Source: Limnohabitans sp. (GTDB lineage Bacteria > Bacteroidota > Bacteroidia > Flavobacteriales > Flavobacteriaceae). Taken from it: a DNA stretch of 64,000 nucleotides. Under the pieces are notes generated by a model. The model was not told the DNA's origin. It ran no database searches and was given only the letters and a program-made list of their open reading frames with translations. A program made the position numbers and the translations under genes. The DNA lies in NCBI GenBank assembly GCA_030053945.1, contig JASGCW010000001.1:113074-177073 (forward strand). The letters run 5' to 3'. Of the stretch, positions 38,087-49,213 are shown one piece after another (within the stretch, counting starts at the first letter, position 1; each line of letters begins with the position of its first letter).

Positions 38087-40525
38087 ATGAAACAAAAGTA
38101 TTTACATCTAATTATTGCTTTTTTTTGTCTTTACAATGTAATGGGACAAAATTGTGATACACCAACTAATATATTAGTTACAGCAATCAATTCAAATGAA
38201 GCAGCAGTATCTTGGACAGCAGGAGGTACAGAGACTCAATGGGAAGTTGCTATTGCACCCAGCGGAAGTCCAACTCCAACCTCAGGAATAATCACATCTA
38301 CAAACCCTTTAACATTGAATGGATTAACGCCTTGTACTTCTTATAACGTTTGGGTTAGAGCTATTTGCATCGGAAATATAAATAGTAACTGGTCTTCAAC
38401 TTTTACGTTCACCACTACACAATTAACAATTAACTGTAACGCATTAGTCACTGGAAACACAATGACTATTAATGCTTCAGGAGGAACACCTCCATATCAA
38501 TACTCTATAAACGGAGGTGCTTTTCAAACATCAAATATATTTACAGGTTTAACAAATGGTAATTATAACTATATAGTAAAAGATGCGAATGGTTGTACTT
38601 GCTCAGGAACAACAACAATAAATTCATTAAACGTAATTATACAATCTTCATTAGATATTCCTACTTCAACTTTATTTGCTCAAGTTACAAATGGAGTAGC
38701 TCCCTATACTTATCAATGGAGTTTAAATAACACTATTATTCCTGGAGCAAATTCACCACAAATTGGTATATTAGGCGCATCAGGCTGTTATTCAGTTCAA
38801 GTAACTGACAACAACGGTCTTACAGGCAGTGCGCAGTATTGCACTTCAAACAATATTCTCAATGCAAATAATGATACTTTAACACTTAATTTTTCTAGCA
38901 CAAACACGGTAACCTCAAGCATATCTGTTTTAGCAAATGACTATTTTAATAGCTTCCCTGTATCAACTAGCAATATAACATTAACGCCATTAGTTGTTCC
39001 AACAGGCTTTCAACTAAACACAAATGGAACAATTAGTATTTTACCAGGAACTCCTTCTGGAACTTATACGCTTACCTACCGTATCTGTGAAACAGCTCTT
39101 CCCTCTAATTGTTCGTCTGCTACTGCTACCATAACAGTTTATGGTAATGGCTTGCTATTAAAAGCCTTTATTGACACAAACAACAATGGCATAAAAGATA
39201 GTGGTGAAAATTATTTTACAAACGGACAATTTAGCATTGATGTAAACAATTCAGGAACTCCTAGTTTTGTACAATCTACATCTGGAACTCATTATATTGC
39301 TGAGTCCAGCGCAACTAACTTGTATGACCTAACATTTGTAATCGACCCAACTTATACTACACAATACACTTATTCAGGAACACCATACAACGATTTAAAT
39401 TATACCGCAGGATCAGGAGTACAAGAAGTAAATTTCCCTATTACAGAGCTTCCTTTTTATGACTTAGAAACTCAATTATTTAGTTATTATCCTAGACCTT
39501 TACCTGCACCTGGTTTTACTTATAATAATAGAATTCTATACAGAAACAACGGAAATCAAACTATACCAAGTGGTACTATTACTTTCACAAAAGACAACTT
39601 AGTTTCGATAACAAGTATTAGTCAATCTGGTACAACTTCAAATGCAACAGGGTTCACCTATACTTTTGCTAATTTATTACCCCATGAAACTCGATTTATT
39701 GATGTAACTATGCAAGTACCTACAATTCCAACTGTGAGCTTAGGAAATACATTAACAAATTCGGTTACATCTACTACAGCTGTGTCTGAAGTTTCATTAA
39801 CAAACAACGTTGCTTCATTAACTCAAGTGATTGTTGGTTCTTATGATCCAAATGACAAACAAGAAGCACATGGCGGTAAAATTGTGCATAGCACTTTTAC
39901 AAATGATGATTATTTAACCTACACTATAAGGTTCGAGAATACAGGAACTGCTAATGCTGAAAATGTTCGCATCAATGACGTTCTTGATGCAAAACTTGAC
40001 GAAACAACAATAAAAACTGTTGCATCTAGTCATTCATATATCTTAGAAAGAAATGGCAGTATTTTAAACTGGAATTTCAATAACATTCAACTACCTCCAT
40101 CTGTAGCTAATACTAGTACAGGAAAAGGATTTGTTACTTTCCAAATAAAACCAAAAGCAGGATTTTTAGTGGGAGATGTGATTCCTAACAAAGCAAACAT
40201 TTATTTTGATTTCAATCCTGCTATTATTACTAATATTTGTAATACAGAATTTGTTACTACTTTAAATAGCACTCAGTTTGAAGTAAATAATTTCTCTTTA
40301 TATCCTAATCCAGCAAAAGATTTTATAACAATTCAAGCTACCCAAAACAATACCATTTCTAGTGTTATGGTAACTGATATTTCAGGAAAAACAATTTATA
40401 ATAATTCTTATGCCAACGAATCTAAAGTTGAAATTAACCTAAGCAATTTTAGCACAGGCATTTACTTTATAAAAGTAAGTCTTCCAACGAACGAAACGCA
40501 ACAAATGAAGTTTATTAAAGATTAA
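38087..40525 (+). CDS. Large secreted protein: fibronectin III-like, SprB-like repeat, DUF7619-like domain, T9SS C-terminal sorting domain
   Basis: GGTPPYQYSINGGAFQTSNIFTGLTNGNYNYIVKDANGCT; C-terminal FSLYPNPAKDFITIQ...GIYFIKVSL. Confidence 0.85.
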   Translation: MKQKYLHLIIAFFCLYNVMGQNCDTPTNILVTAINSNEAAVSWTAGGTETQWEVAIAPSGSPTPTSGIITSTNPLTLNGLTPCTSYNVWVRAICIGNINSNWSSTFTFTTTQLTINCNALVTGNTMTINASGGTPPYQYSINGGAFQTSNIFTGLTNGNYNYIVKDANGCTCSGTTTINSLNVIIQSSLDIPTSTLFAQVTNGVAPYTYQWSLNNTIIPGANSPQIGILGASGCYSVQVTDNNGLTGSAQYCTSNNILNANNDTLTLNFSSTNTVTSSISVLANDYFNSFPVSTSNITLTPLVVPTGFQLNTNGTISILPGTPSGTYTLTYRICETALPSNCSSATATITVYGNGLLLKAFIDTNNNGIKDSGENYFTNGQFSIDVNNSGTPSFVQSTSGTHYIAESSATNLYDLTFVIDPTYTTQYTYSGTPYNDLNYTAGSGVQEVNFPITELPFYDLETQLFSYYPRPLPAPGFTYNNRILYRNNGNQTIPSGTITFTKDNLVSITSISQSGTTSNATGFTYTFANLLPHETRFIDVTMQVPTIPTVSLGNTLTNSVTSTTAVSEVSLTNNVASLTQVIVGSYDPNDKQEAHGGKIVHSTFTNDDYLTYTIRFENTGTANAENVRINDVLDAKLDETTIKTVASSHSYILERNGSILNWNFNNIQLPPSVANTSTGKGFVTFQIKPKAGFLVGDVIPNKANIYFDFNPAIITNICNTEFVTTLNSTQFEVNNFSLYPNPAKDFITIQATQNNTISSVMVTDISGKTIYNNSYANESKVEINLSNFSTGIYFIKVSLPTNETQQMKFIKD

Positions 40526-40530
40526 AACAA

Positions 40531-41754
40531 TTAGGTGTTTTGATGATACTTTCTCAAAGAAAAGTAAGCAACAAAAGTACTTAATAACATCCCTATACCA
40601 CCAAGAATAAATGGAGCCCCAGCAAATATAAATGGGGCTTCTTTATGTGTAAAAAAGTAAAACACACTTGACATCACTGGAGGTCCGATAATAGCAGAAG
40701 CACTTATCAAACTAGTCAATGTCCCTTGAATCTCACCTTGTTCGTTTGCTGGCACTTTTTCTGAAATTACTGCTTGCAATGCAGGCCCTGCAATGCCTCC
40801 TAAACAATATGGAACCAAAAATGCAAACATCATCCAGCTTTGAGTAGCAAATCCGAATAAAAACATTCCCAAAGTATATAATGCCATACCTACATAAATA
40901 CTTTTTACATTTCCTAGTTTTGGATTTACCAATCGTATCAATCCGCCTTGTACCAACGCAACTAATAATCCAACAACTCCTAATGAGATTCCTACCATCT
41001 TTTCATCCCATTTAAATTGAAACATTGTAAAATAACTCCAATTACTTTGTACTGCGTGCGATGCGGTATGCAAAAGAAAAACAGCTATCACTAAACCAAT
41101 AAGACTAGGATATTTTTTCAAATTCAACAATGAAGCTACAGGATTAGCTCTCTTAATATCAAACTCTCTTCTATTAGATTTATCCAACGATTCAGGCAAT
41201 ATAAAATATCCGTAAATAAAATTAATCATACATAAAACCGCAGCAGCATAAAATGGTACCCTAGCCCCAAAGTGCCCTAAAAATCCACCAATCACAGGAC
41301 CTATAATAAATCCTAATCCAAAGGCAGCTCCAATCATTCCAAAGTTTTTGGCTCTGTTTTCAGAAGTACTAATATCAGCAATGTATGCAGAGGCAGTTGT
41401 AATACTCGCTCCTGTTATTCCAGCAATTATTCGACCTACAAACAACCAAGTAATTGATGGCGAAAATGCTAACAACAAATAATCTAAGCTAAAACCAAAT
41501 AGAGAAAGCAACAACACTGGTCTCCTACCAAATCTATCACTCAAATTCCCAACAAGTGGAGAAAACACAAACTGGGTAAAAGCATAAGCAAAAGTTAGCC
41601 ATCCCCCATATTTTGCAGCTTCACTAACATCCCCGTGAATAAGTTCTTGAATTAATTTAGGAACAACAGGAATAATAATTCCTAGACCTATTACATCTAT
41701 TAGTAGCGTAATAAAAATAAATCCTATTGCAGCTTGTTTTTGATTATTCTTCAT
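40531..41754 (-). CDS. MFS transporter, TetA/TCR-like
   Basis: 12-[19 protein letters not shown] motif A; ATG at 41754 preferred. Confidence 0.88.
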   Translation of the reverse strand: MKNNQKQAAIGFIFITLLIDVIGLGIIIPVVPKLIQELIHGDVSEAAKYGGWLTFAYAFTQFVFSPLVGNLSDRFGRRPVLLLSLFGFSLDYLLLAFSPSITWLFVGRIIAGITGASITTASAYIADISTSENRAKNFGMIGAAFGLGFIIGPVIGGFLGHFGARVPFYAAAVLCMINFIYGYFILPESLDKSNRREFDIKRANPVASLLNLKKYPSLIGLVIAVFLLHTASHAVQSNWSYFTMFQFKWDEKMVGISLGVVGLLVALVQGGLIRLVNPKLGNVKSIYVGMALYTLGMFLFGFATQSWMMFAFLVPYCLGGIAGPALQAVISEKVPANEQGEIQGTLTSLISASAIIGPPVMSSVFYFFTHKEAPFIFAGAPFILGGIGMLLSTFVAYFSLRKYHQNT

Positions 41755-41851
41755 AAAATTGTATGGAAACAAATCTACAAAAAAACGAAAGTTAAAAACA
41801 TCTATCCAAAATAATATTTACTTTTGCCTCTCTTATATATAAAAATAATCT

Positions 41852-42721
41852 ATGAAAGCATATGTTTTTCCTGGACAAGGAGCACAATTTACGGGGATGG
41901 GTAAAGAACTATTTGAAACTTCTCCTTTAGCCAAAGAACTTTTTGAAAAAGCAAACGAAATATTAGGTTTCAGAATTACAGATATAATGTTTGAAGGAAC
42001 TGCTGAAGAATTAAAAGAAACAAAAGTAACTCAACCTGCTGTTTTTTTACATTCTGTAATCCTAGCAAAAGTATTAGATGTAAAACCTGATATGGTAGCT
42101 GGTCATTCTTTAGGAGAATTCTCGGCATTAGTTGTTAATGGAACTTTATCTTTTGAAGATGGACTAAAATTAGTATCGCAAAGAGCAATGGCTATGCAAG
42201 AAGCTTGCGAAATTGCTCCAAGTACGATGGCAGCTGTTTTAAATCTAGATGACAAAGTAGTAGAAGACATTTGTGATTCGATAGACGGAGTTGTAGTAGC
42301 CGCTAATTACAATTGCCCTGGTCAATTAGTCATCTCTGGCGAGCTAAAAGCTGTAGAAGCAGCTTGTGAAAAAATGAAAGAAGCTGGCGCAAAACGTGCT
42401 TTAATTTTACCTGTAGGAGGAGCATTTCATTCGCCAATGATGGAACCAGCAAGAGAGAAATTAGCCGCTGCTATTGAAGCTACAACTTTCAGTACTCCTT
42501 CTTGTCCTGTGTATCAAAATGTAACTGCAAGCGCAGTAAATAATCCTACTGACATAAAAAATAATCTAATAGCGCAATTAACAGGTGCTGTTAGATGGAC
42601 TCAATCTGTAAATCAAATGATTACAGACGGAGCAACATCATTTACTGAAGTAGGTCCTGGAAAAGTTTTAGTAGGATTAGTTAATAAAATCAACAAAGAA
42701 GTAGAAACTATTTCAGCATAA
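41852..42721 (+). CDS. fabD: Malonyl CoA-acyl carrier protein transacylase
   Basis: YVFPGQGAQFTGMGKEL; GHSLGEFSALV active site; GGAFHSPMM. Confidence 0.95.
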   Translation: MKAYVFPGQGAQFTGMGKELFETSPLAKELFEKANEILGFRITDIMFEGTAEELKETKVTQPAVFLHSVILAKVLDVKPDMVAGHSLGEFSALVVNGTLSFEDGLKLVSQRAMAMQEACEIAPSTMAAVLNLDDKVVEDICDSIDGVVVAANYNCPGQLVISGELKAVEAACEKMKEAGAKRALILPVGGAFHSPMMEPAREKLAAAIEATTFSTPSCPVYQNVTASAVNNPTDIKNNLIAQLTGAVRWTQSVNQMITDGATSFTEVGPGKVLVGLVNKINKEVETISA

Positions 42722-42803
42722 TCATAAAGTATTTGGAATTTCAAAAAAAATTGATTAATATTATCATTAAATAACTATTATTAATTCTAAAATTTCAAAA
42801 AAA

Positions 42804-43088
42804 ATGAAAAAAACACTTTTAAGCTTAGCATTTGTTGCGGCTTTAATGACATCTTGCAAAGAAAAAACTCAAGAAGAAACTGGTGAAGCTGTAGATGCTG
42901 CTACTACTGAAGTAACAGAAGCTGTAGATACTGCTGCTGCTGAAGTTGATTCTGCTGCTGCTACTGTGGGTGAGGCTGTAGATAAAGCTGCTGATAAAGC
43001 TGTTGAAGCTGGAAAAGACGCTACTGCTGCTGGTGCTGCTAAAGTAGAAGAAGCTGCTAAAGATGTAAAAGAAGCTGCAAAAAAATAA
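42804..43088 (+). CDS. Ala-rich lipoprotein, paralogue of 53750..53986
   Basis: MKKTLLSLAFVAALMTSC lipobox; VDTAAAEVDSAAATVGEAVDKAADKAVEAGKDA repeats. Confidence 0.75.
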   Translation: MKKTLLSLAFVAALMTSCKEKTQEETGEAVDAATTEVTEAVDTAAAEVDSAAATVGEAVDKAADKAVEAGKDATAAGAAKVEEAAKDVKEAAKK

Positions 43089-43111
43089 TTTGCTAATCTT
43101 AATAAAAAAAG

Positions 43112-43142
43112 AAAATCCCGATATTCCATCGGGATTTTTTTA
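43112..43142. terminator. Intrinsic terminator (bidirectional)
   Basis: AAAATCCCGATattcCATCGGGATTTTTTT. Confidence 0.85.
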
Positions 43143-43145
43143 TAT

Positions 43146-44159
43146 CTAGTTTCTAATTTTTTGCTCCCATTTCCAAGCACTTGAAAGTGCTTCTTCAAGA
43201 GTAGATTGAGCTTTCCAACCCAACACAGAATTTGCTTTTTCAGTATTTGCAAAAGCTTCTGTTATATCTCCTTCTCTTCTACCTACAATCTTATAAGCTA
43301 ATTTTTGATTCGATACTTTTTCAAAGGCAGTAATCACCTCAAGTACAGAACTTCCAGTACCAGTACCAACATTAAAAGTTTCAACTGCTCCTAAATTTTT
43401 ACCTTCAATTAATCTTTGTAACGCTACAACATGGGCTTTTGCCAAATCAACAACATGAATATAATCTCTAATAGCTGTACCATCTGGCGTAGGATAATCA
43501 CTACCAAAAACAGATAATTCATTTCTTAGTCCAATTGCCGTTTGGGTAATAAAGGGCACTAAATTTTGTGGTATTCCTAATGGCAACTCGCCAATTTCCG
43601 CAGATGGATGCGCCCCTATAGGATTAAAATAACGCAACAAAATTGAATTTATATTCGATACTTTGGCTACATCACTAATAATTTCCTCTCCGATTTGTTT
43701 AGTATTCCCATAAGGCGACATCGCGCACTGTACGGGAGCATTTTCTGTTATAGGCATTTGTTCTGCTTGTCCGTACACTGTACATGATGAGCTAAAAATA
43801 AAATTTGCTTTTGGCATTTTTTGCAACTCTTGTAATATGTAAACTAAAGCATTGATATTATTTTCATAATATAACAATGGATTTTCAACACTTTCTCCAA
43901 CAGCTTTACTAGCAGCAAAGTGAATAACTCCTGCTACATCAGTATGTGATTTAAAAAAATCTTGAACTGATTTTTTATCCCTTAAATCTATATTTTCAAA
44001 CGCTGGTTTTTTTCCTGTAATTCTTTCAATACCATCTAAAACTTCAATCGAAGAATTAGATAAATTATCAACTACAACAACTTCAAAACCTTGATTTTGA
44101 AGCTCGACTACAGTATGAGAACCAATAAAACCAAGCCCTCCAGTTACTAAAATTTTCAT
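43146..44159 (-). CDS. galE: UDP-glucose 4-epimerase
   Basis: MKILVTGGLGFIGSHTVVELQNQGFEVVVVDNLSNSS; YGNTKQIGE. Confidence 0.93.
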   Translation of the reverse strand: MKILVTGGLGFIGSHTVVELQNQGFEVVVVDNLSNSSIEVLDGIERITGKKPAFENIDLRDKKSVQDFFKSHTDVAGVIHFAASKAVGESVENPLLYYENNINALVYILQELQKMPKANFIFSSSCTVYGQAEQMPITENAPVQCAMSPYGNTKQIGEEIISDVAKVSNINSILLRYFNPIGAHPSAEIGELPLGIPQNLVPFITQTAIGLRNELSVFGSDYPTPDGTAIRDYIHVVDLAKAHVVALQRLIEGKNLGAVETFNVGTGTGSSVLEVITAFEKVSNQKLAYKIVGRREGDITEAFANTEKANSVLGWKAQSTLEEALSSAWKWEQKIRN

Positions 44160-44195
44160 TTTTATGTTTGTTACTTTTAATTTGTTTATAAATAT

Positions 44196-45329
44196 TTACA
44201 AAAACTCTAATACAGAATCTGTTATGAACTTTATTTGCTCATCATCTAATTCTGTATGCATAGGTAAAGCGATAACTTCTTTCACTAACTGATTAGTTAC
44301 TGGAAAATCGGCTTCATTATATCTTGAATCAGTATATGCTTTTTGACTATGCAATGGAATAGGGTAATAAATTGCACAAGGAATTTCTTTAGATTGCAAA
44401 TATTGCATCAACTCATCACGTTTACCATTTGTAATTCGGATAACATATTGATGAAAAACATGATCATCAACATTACTATCAAATTCAGGAACAACGATAT
44501 TAGAATTTCCTGACAACGCATTATTATATTTTTGAGCAGCTTCCCTTCTGGCTTTTGCATATTGATCAAGATGAGGCAACTTTGCTTTTAGCACACCTGC
44601 TTGAATACTATCTAAACGAGAGTTTACTCCTACTACATCGTGATGGTAGCGTACGTACATTCCGTGATTTACAATTCCACGTAAAGTATGAGCCAAATCA
44701 TCATCGTTAGTAAAAATAGCCCCTCCATCACCATAACAACCTAAATTTTTTGAAGGGAAGAATGATGTAGAAGCGACGTGACCAATAGCACCAAGTTTAG
44801 TCTTAACACCATTTTTATCTATATAATTCGCCCCAATAGCTTGTGCGTTATCTTCAATCACAAACAAATTGTACTCCTTAGCAATTTCCATTATAGCATC
44901 CATATTTGCCGCACGACCAAAAAGATGTACAGGAACAATTGCCTTTGTTTTTGGTGTAATAGCTTTCTTTATAGCCTCGATAGAAATATTCATCGAATTC
45001 ATCTCTACATCAACCAGAACAGGAGTTAATTGCAGCAGGGCAATCACTTCTACAGTTGCTGCAAAAGTAAAATCGGCAGTAATAATTTCATCCCCTGGTT
45101 TTAACCCTAATCCCATCATAGCTATTTGAAGCGCATCAGTCCCATTTGCACAAGGAATTACGTGTTTTACATCCAAATATTTCTCTAAATCAGCTTGAAA
45201 TTGATGCACCAACGGACCATTTATATATGTTGTAGTATCTAAAACTTCTTGAATAGAAGCATTTACTTCACCTTTTATTTTCTCATATTGACTTTTTAAG
45301 TCAACCATTTGTAACTTTCGCATCGTCAA
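44196..45329 (-). CDS. DegT/DnrJ/EryC1/StrS family aminotransferase
   Basis: HVIPCANGTDALQIAMMGLGLKPGDEIITADFTFAAT; SFFPSKNLGCYGDGGA. Confidence 0.93.
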   Translation of the reverse strand: MTMRKLQMVDLKSQYEKIKGEVNASIQEVLDTTTYINGPLVHQFQADLEKYLDVKHVIPCANGTDALQIAMMGLGLKPGDEIITADFTFAATVEVIALLQLTPVLVDVEMNSMNISIEAIKKAITPKTKAIVPVHLFGRAANMDAIMEIAKEYNLFVIEDNAQAIGANYIDKNGVKTKLGAIGHVASTSFFPSKNLGCYGDGGAIFTNDDDLAHTLRGIVNHGMYVRYHHDVVGVNSRLDSIQAGVLKAKLPHLDQYAKARREAAQKYNNALSGNSNIVVPEFDSNVDDHVFHQYVIRITNGKRDELMQYLQSKEIPCAIYYPIPLHSQKAYTDSRYNEADFPVTNQLVKEVIALPMHTELDDEQIKFITDSVLEFL

Positions 45330-45417
45330 AAAATTTAGTTTGCAAAGCTACTAATTTAATGGCTTTTTTGATAAATTTTAGAAAACTAATGTATTTTAGC
45401 CTCATAAAAAATTGATT

Positions 45418-46644
45418 ATGTTTTTTCTTTATACTTTATTGGTTGAGATTGTACAACAATTATTGAAAATTGTTGCGCTATTTAGCCCAAAAATCAAATT
45501 GTTTGTTGAAGGGAGAAAAACTACTTTTTCAACATTACAATCAAAACTTCAAAAATCCGATAAAACAATTTGGTTTCACGCTGCCTCCTTAGGCGAGTAC
45601 GAACAAGGATTGCCAGTTATTGAAAAAATGAAAAATCAATTTCCAAATCACAAAATTGTGGTAACTTTCTTTTCTCCTTCTGGTTATGAAGTTAGAAAAA
45701 ACAATACTGTTGCAGATGTAACCATTTATCTCCCACTAGACACTAAAACCAATGCCAAAAAATTTATTGATACAGTTAATCCCGAAATAGCTTTCTTCAT
45801 CAAATATGAATACTGGCCTAATTATTTGAATGAACTTAAAAATCGCCAAATTAAAACCTATTTAATTTCAGGAATATTTAGAGAAAAACAATCTTTTTTC
45901 AAATGGTATGGTGGGTTTTATAGAAATGCTTTAAAAAGTTTCAATCATTTTTTTGTACAAAACGATTTATCCAAAAATTTACTTCAAAAGATTGGCTTCA
46001 ATAATGTAACTGTATCTGGCGACACTCGTTTTGACAGAGTAGTATCAATTCTTGAAAGAGACAACTCATTAAATTTTATTGAAGAGTTTAAAAACAACAC
46101 AACCACTATTGTCATTGGAAGTTCGTGGCCTAAAGACGAAGATATATTAGTTAACTACATCAATTCTTCAAATCACAATACAAAATTCATCATTGCTCCT
46201 CACAACATAAAGGAAGAACAAATCTCCAACCTCAAATCACAAATCACCAAAAAGAATGTACTGTTTTCTGAAAAAGAGAACAAAAACCTTTCAGAATTTG
46301 ACGTTTTCATCATTGACTCCATTGGCATTTTAACTAAAATATACAGCTATGCTGACATAGCTTATGTAGGAGGCGGGTTTGGTAATCCAGGTGTTCACAA
46401 CATCTTAGAACCAGCGACATTTGGAGTACCTATTATTATAGGCCCTAATTTCTCTCATTTTGCTGAAGCAACCGCCTTAGTACAACAAGAAGGCTGTATT
46501 TCCATTTCAAATCAAGTAGAATTGAATCAAGCATTTAATTTATTAATACAAAATGAAGATGAACGATATGAAAAAGGACATATATGCAGCACTTTTGTAC
46601 AAATGAATAAAGGCGCTACAGAAAAGATTTTGAAAAAAATCTAA
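45418..46644 (+). CDS. waaA: 3-deoxy-D-manno-octulosonic acid transferase
   Basis: WFHAASLGEYEQGLPVIEKM; GGGFGNPGVHNILEPATFGVPIIIGPN; ATG at 45418. Confidence 0.93.
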   Translation: MFFLYTLLVEIVQQLLKIVALFSPKIKLFVEGRKTTFSTLQSKLQKSDKTIWFHAASLGEYEQGLPVIEKMKNQFPNHKIVVTFFSPSGYEVRKNNTVADVTIYLPLDTKTNAKKFIDTVNPEIAFFIKYEYWPNYLNELKNRQIKTYLISGIFREKQSFFKWYGGFYRNALKSFNHFFVQNDLSKNLLQKIGFNNVTVSGDTRFDRVVSILERDNSLNFIEEFKNNTTTIVIGSSWPKDEDILVNYINSSNHNTKFIIAPHNIKEEQISNLKSQITKKNVLFSEKENKNLSEFDVFIIDSIGILTKIYSYADIAYVGGGFGNPGVHNILEPATFGVPIIIGPNFSHFAEATALVQQEGCISISNQVELNQAFNLLIQNEDERYEKGHICSTFVQMNKGATEKILKKI

Positions 46645-47364
46645 CTATAGACTCATCAATTCTTTAAACAAACTCGATTGTCTTCTTGATATTTCAATTT
46701 TTGTATTATCCTTTAAATGAACTAAAAGATTACCGCTAAACCACAAATCTATATTTTGAATATAGGTCGTATTTATAATTTGATTTCGATTTGCTCTAAA
46801 AAATTCATCTGGTAATTTTTTTTCAATTTGGTTCAGAGATTTGTTTAGTAAAGCCTTTTCATTATTAAAATACACCTTAGTGTAATTACCTTCTACTTCA
46901 AACAGATAAATATCCCCTATTTTTATCAACCAGCATTTTTCACCATCTTTTATAAATATTTGATTTGAATTTTTGAGTTTGTTTTCAGCTTGTTCTTCTT
47001 TGGCATCTAATTTTGCTTTTACCTTTTCTATTGCTTTAGAAAAACGAGAGGCACTAACTGGTTTCATCAAATAATCCAAGGCATTGTATTCAAAAGATTT
47101 AATAGCATATTCGTCAAAAGCGGTTGTAAAAACCGTAATAGGAACATCATCTAGCATTTCTAACAATTCAAACCCATCTTTTTCAGGCATATTAATGTCT
47201 AAAAAAATCAAATCAGGCTTATGTTTAGTAATCAACTCGTATGCTTTATCAACATTTTCTGCTTCGGCAATCACTTCAATTTCTGGATAATCTTTAATCA
47301 ATTCTTTCAACTCGTTTCTGGCTAAACGAGAATCTTCAACAATTATCGTCTGTATCTTTTTCAT
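46645..47364 (-). CDS. LytTR-family response regulator
   Basis: REC domain (IIVEDSRLARNELKELI, PDLIFLDINMPEKDGFELLE) plus C-terminal LytTR DNA-binding domain. Confidence 0.93.
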   Translation of the reverse strand: MKKIQTIIVEDSRLARNELKELIKDYPEIEVIAEAENVDKAYELITKHKPDLIFLDINMPEKDGFELLEMLDDVPITVFTTAFDEYAIKSFEYNALDYLMKPVSASRFSKAIEKVKAKLDAKEEQAENKLKNSNQIFIKDGEKCWLIKIGDIYLFEVEGNYTKVYFNNEKALLNKSLNQIEKKLPDEFFRANRNQIINTTYIQNIDLWFSGNLLVHLKDNTKIEISRRQSSLFKELMSL

Positions 47365-47370
47365 TTGCTA

Positions 47371-48450
47371 TTAAGTTAATGGAATTGTAATGGTGGCTAT
47401 CACATAATTTTCTACTTCTTTCAAATCAAAATTAGCTTTTCCACCATATAATAATTTTAAACGAGAGGCTATATTCTTCAGTCCTATCTGGGTTGAATTA
47501 GAACTAATACTCAGTCTTCCTGTATTCATCACTTCTACTACTAATTTGTCATTTTGAATATTAGTTTTCACCTTAACCAGTCCTCCTTCTTTAAGATTTG
47601 AAACACCGTGTTTTACTGCATTTTCAACTAACATTTGTAGAATCATAGGAGGAATTTTAAGTGACAAGGTTTCTGAAGCTACTTCTTCTATATATTCTAA
47701 ACGTTCCTCTAATTGAATTTTAGAAATGTGTATGTAATTTTCTACCATTTCCATTTCTTCTTCTAATCGGATTTCGTGCAAATCATTTTTAGTCAACGAA
47801 TAGCGTAACATTTCAGAAAGCCTAGTTATCATTTCTCTTGAACGAGATGGGTCTTCTAGAATTAATCCTCGAATGTTATTTAAACTATTAAACATAAAAT
47901 GTGGATTTATTTGCCCTTTTAAAGAATTTAAAGTACTCTCTTTTAAATCCGACTCTAATTCCAATTGTTTAATACGAATTTCCTTAAGATACTTAATTAC
48001 TTTATATGCCATGATTACAAAAAGCCATACTAAAAAGGCGACAGTAAAAATTGGAACATTAGCCAATTTCATAATCCCATTGAGGTTATTTTCTCTTTCT
48101 AAGTAATACCTTAGAGGGATATTTAAAAAAGGCCATAATAGCAGTTGATAAATAACCTGAGTGATTACAAAACATATTATTAACCAAAGCAATGATTTTT
48201 TGGTTATTTTTTTAATTTCAACTTTATAATCTACAGCAAAAAGTATTATATAAGACAATGTGAATCCTAAAAAGCCACAAATTAATCCTTCTATAATTAG
48301 ATATTGGAACCTATTCCATTCGCTAGGACTCCATTCTTCTAATTTAGACAAATTATATGAAACTTTATCAAATGTTAGCGTTGAGAAAATATATAGTTGC
48401 CAACCAAAAAAATTGAGTAAATGATATTTCCAGTTTGTAATTAACTTCAT
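47371..48450 (-). CDS. LytS/YehU-type sensor histidine kinase
   Basis: TM region, LKGQINPHFMFNSLNNIRGLI, LVENAVKHGVSNLKEGG. Confidence 0.93.
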   Translation of the reverse strand: MKLITNWKYHLLNFFGWQLYIFSTLTFDKVSYNLSKLEEWSPSEWNRFQYLIIEGLICGFLGFTLSYIILFAVDYKVEIKKITKKSLLWLIICFVITQVIYQLLLWPFLNIPLRYYLERENNLNGIMKLANVPIFTVAFLVWLFVIMAYKVIKYLKEIRIKQLELESDLKESTLNSLKGQINPHFMFNSLNNIRGLILEDPSRSREMITRLSEMLRYSLTKNDLHEIRLEEEMEMVENYIHISKIQLEERLEYIEEVASETLSLKIPPMILQMLVENAVKHGVSNLKEGGLVKVKTNIQNDKLVVEVMNTGRLSISSNSTQIGLKNIASRLKLLYGGKANFDLKEVENYVIATITIPLT

Positions 48451-49213
48451 TTAAAAGAAAATTGCGATTATAAAGTTCACAATGGATTCCATCAAATATA
48501 AGATAAATTGTATCATATCGTTTTTAATTTAGAATATTAATAAATCGAGGTCTATTTGAAGATTAGAAATTAATTATTTTTTATTTTTTATTTTAAGAAC
48601 TTCACTTCCTATTCAAACGAGAACCAAGTTACTTTTTAGCTTTATAATCAAAAAGACCTCTGATTTATTGTGACAACAACTTTAATATTTTATCCTAATA
48701 TTATTAATAGGAAAATTTTCTATAAATGCTTTCTAGTTTTAATTTGTTGTTTAAAGATTGTTTTTACTTTTCGTTTTTTGATTGATGATTGAAAGTACAA
48801 ACGTGATTCCTTTTCCTATTCAAAAAGATGATATTAATTCATTTCATACTTTCCTCTATATAACCAATTTACAAAGGTGTGTTTTTGAAATCTCATTTTT
48901 TATTTCCTTCTTTAATTTGTTTATTGATTTTGTTGAGACAAATTTACGCAACTTCTATCTTGATTTTCTTACAAAATGATAAACGGTAATTTTAAAATGA
49001 TGAATGGTTTACTAAAAGTAATTAGATCATTTTTCAAAAGAACTAAAAACTTTCTACATTTTTAAATATATAAGTTAATACAAAAGTAAGATTACAAAAA
49101 CCACAAACAAAATAGGCCGCCCAAAAACATTTGGAGCAGCCTATCAGGATTAATTTATCGAATGATCTACACATTAAATTAAGTAAACCATTACGCCTTT
49201 TCTAACTTAGAAC

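Noticed and set aside
42869-43252. Minus-strand Ala/Ser-rich ORF
   Set aside because: Antisense shadow of the Ala-rich lipoprotein gene and the galE 3' end; low-complexity artefact.
48782-48979. 65-aa ORF in the gap between the histidine kinase and chitinase genes
   Set aside because: AT-rich, hydrophobic by composition, no signal or family motif; cannot be supported from sequence alone.
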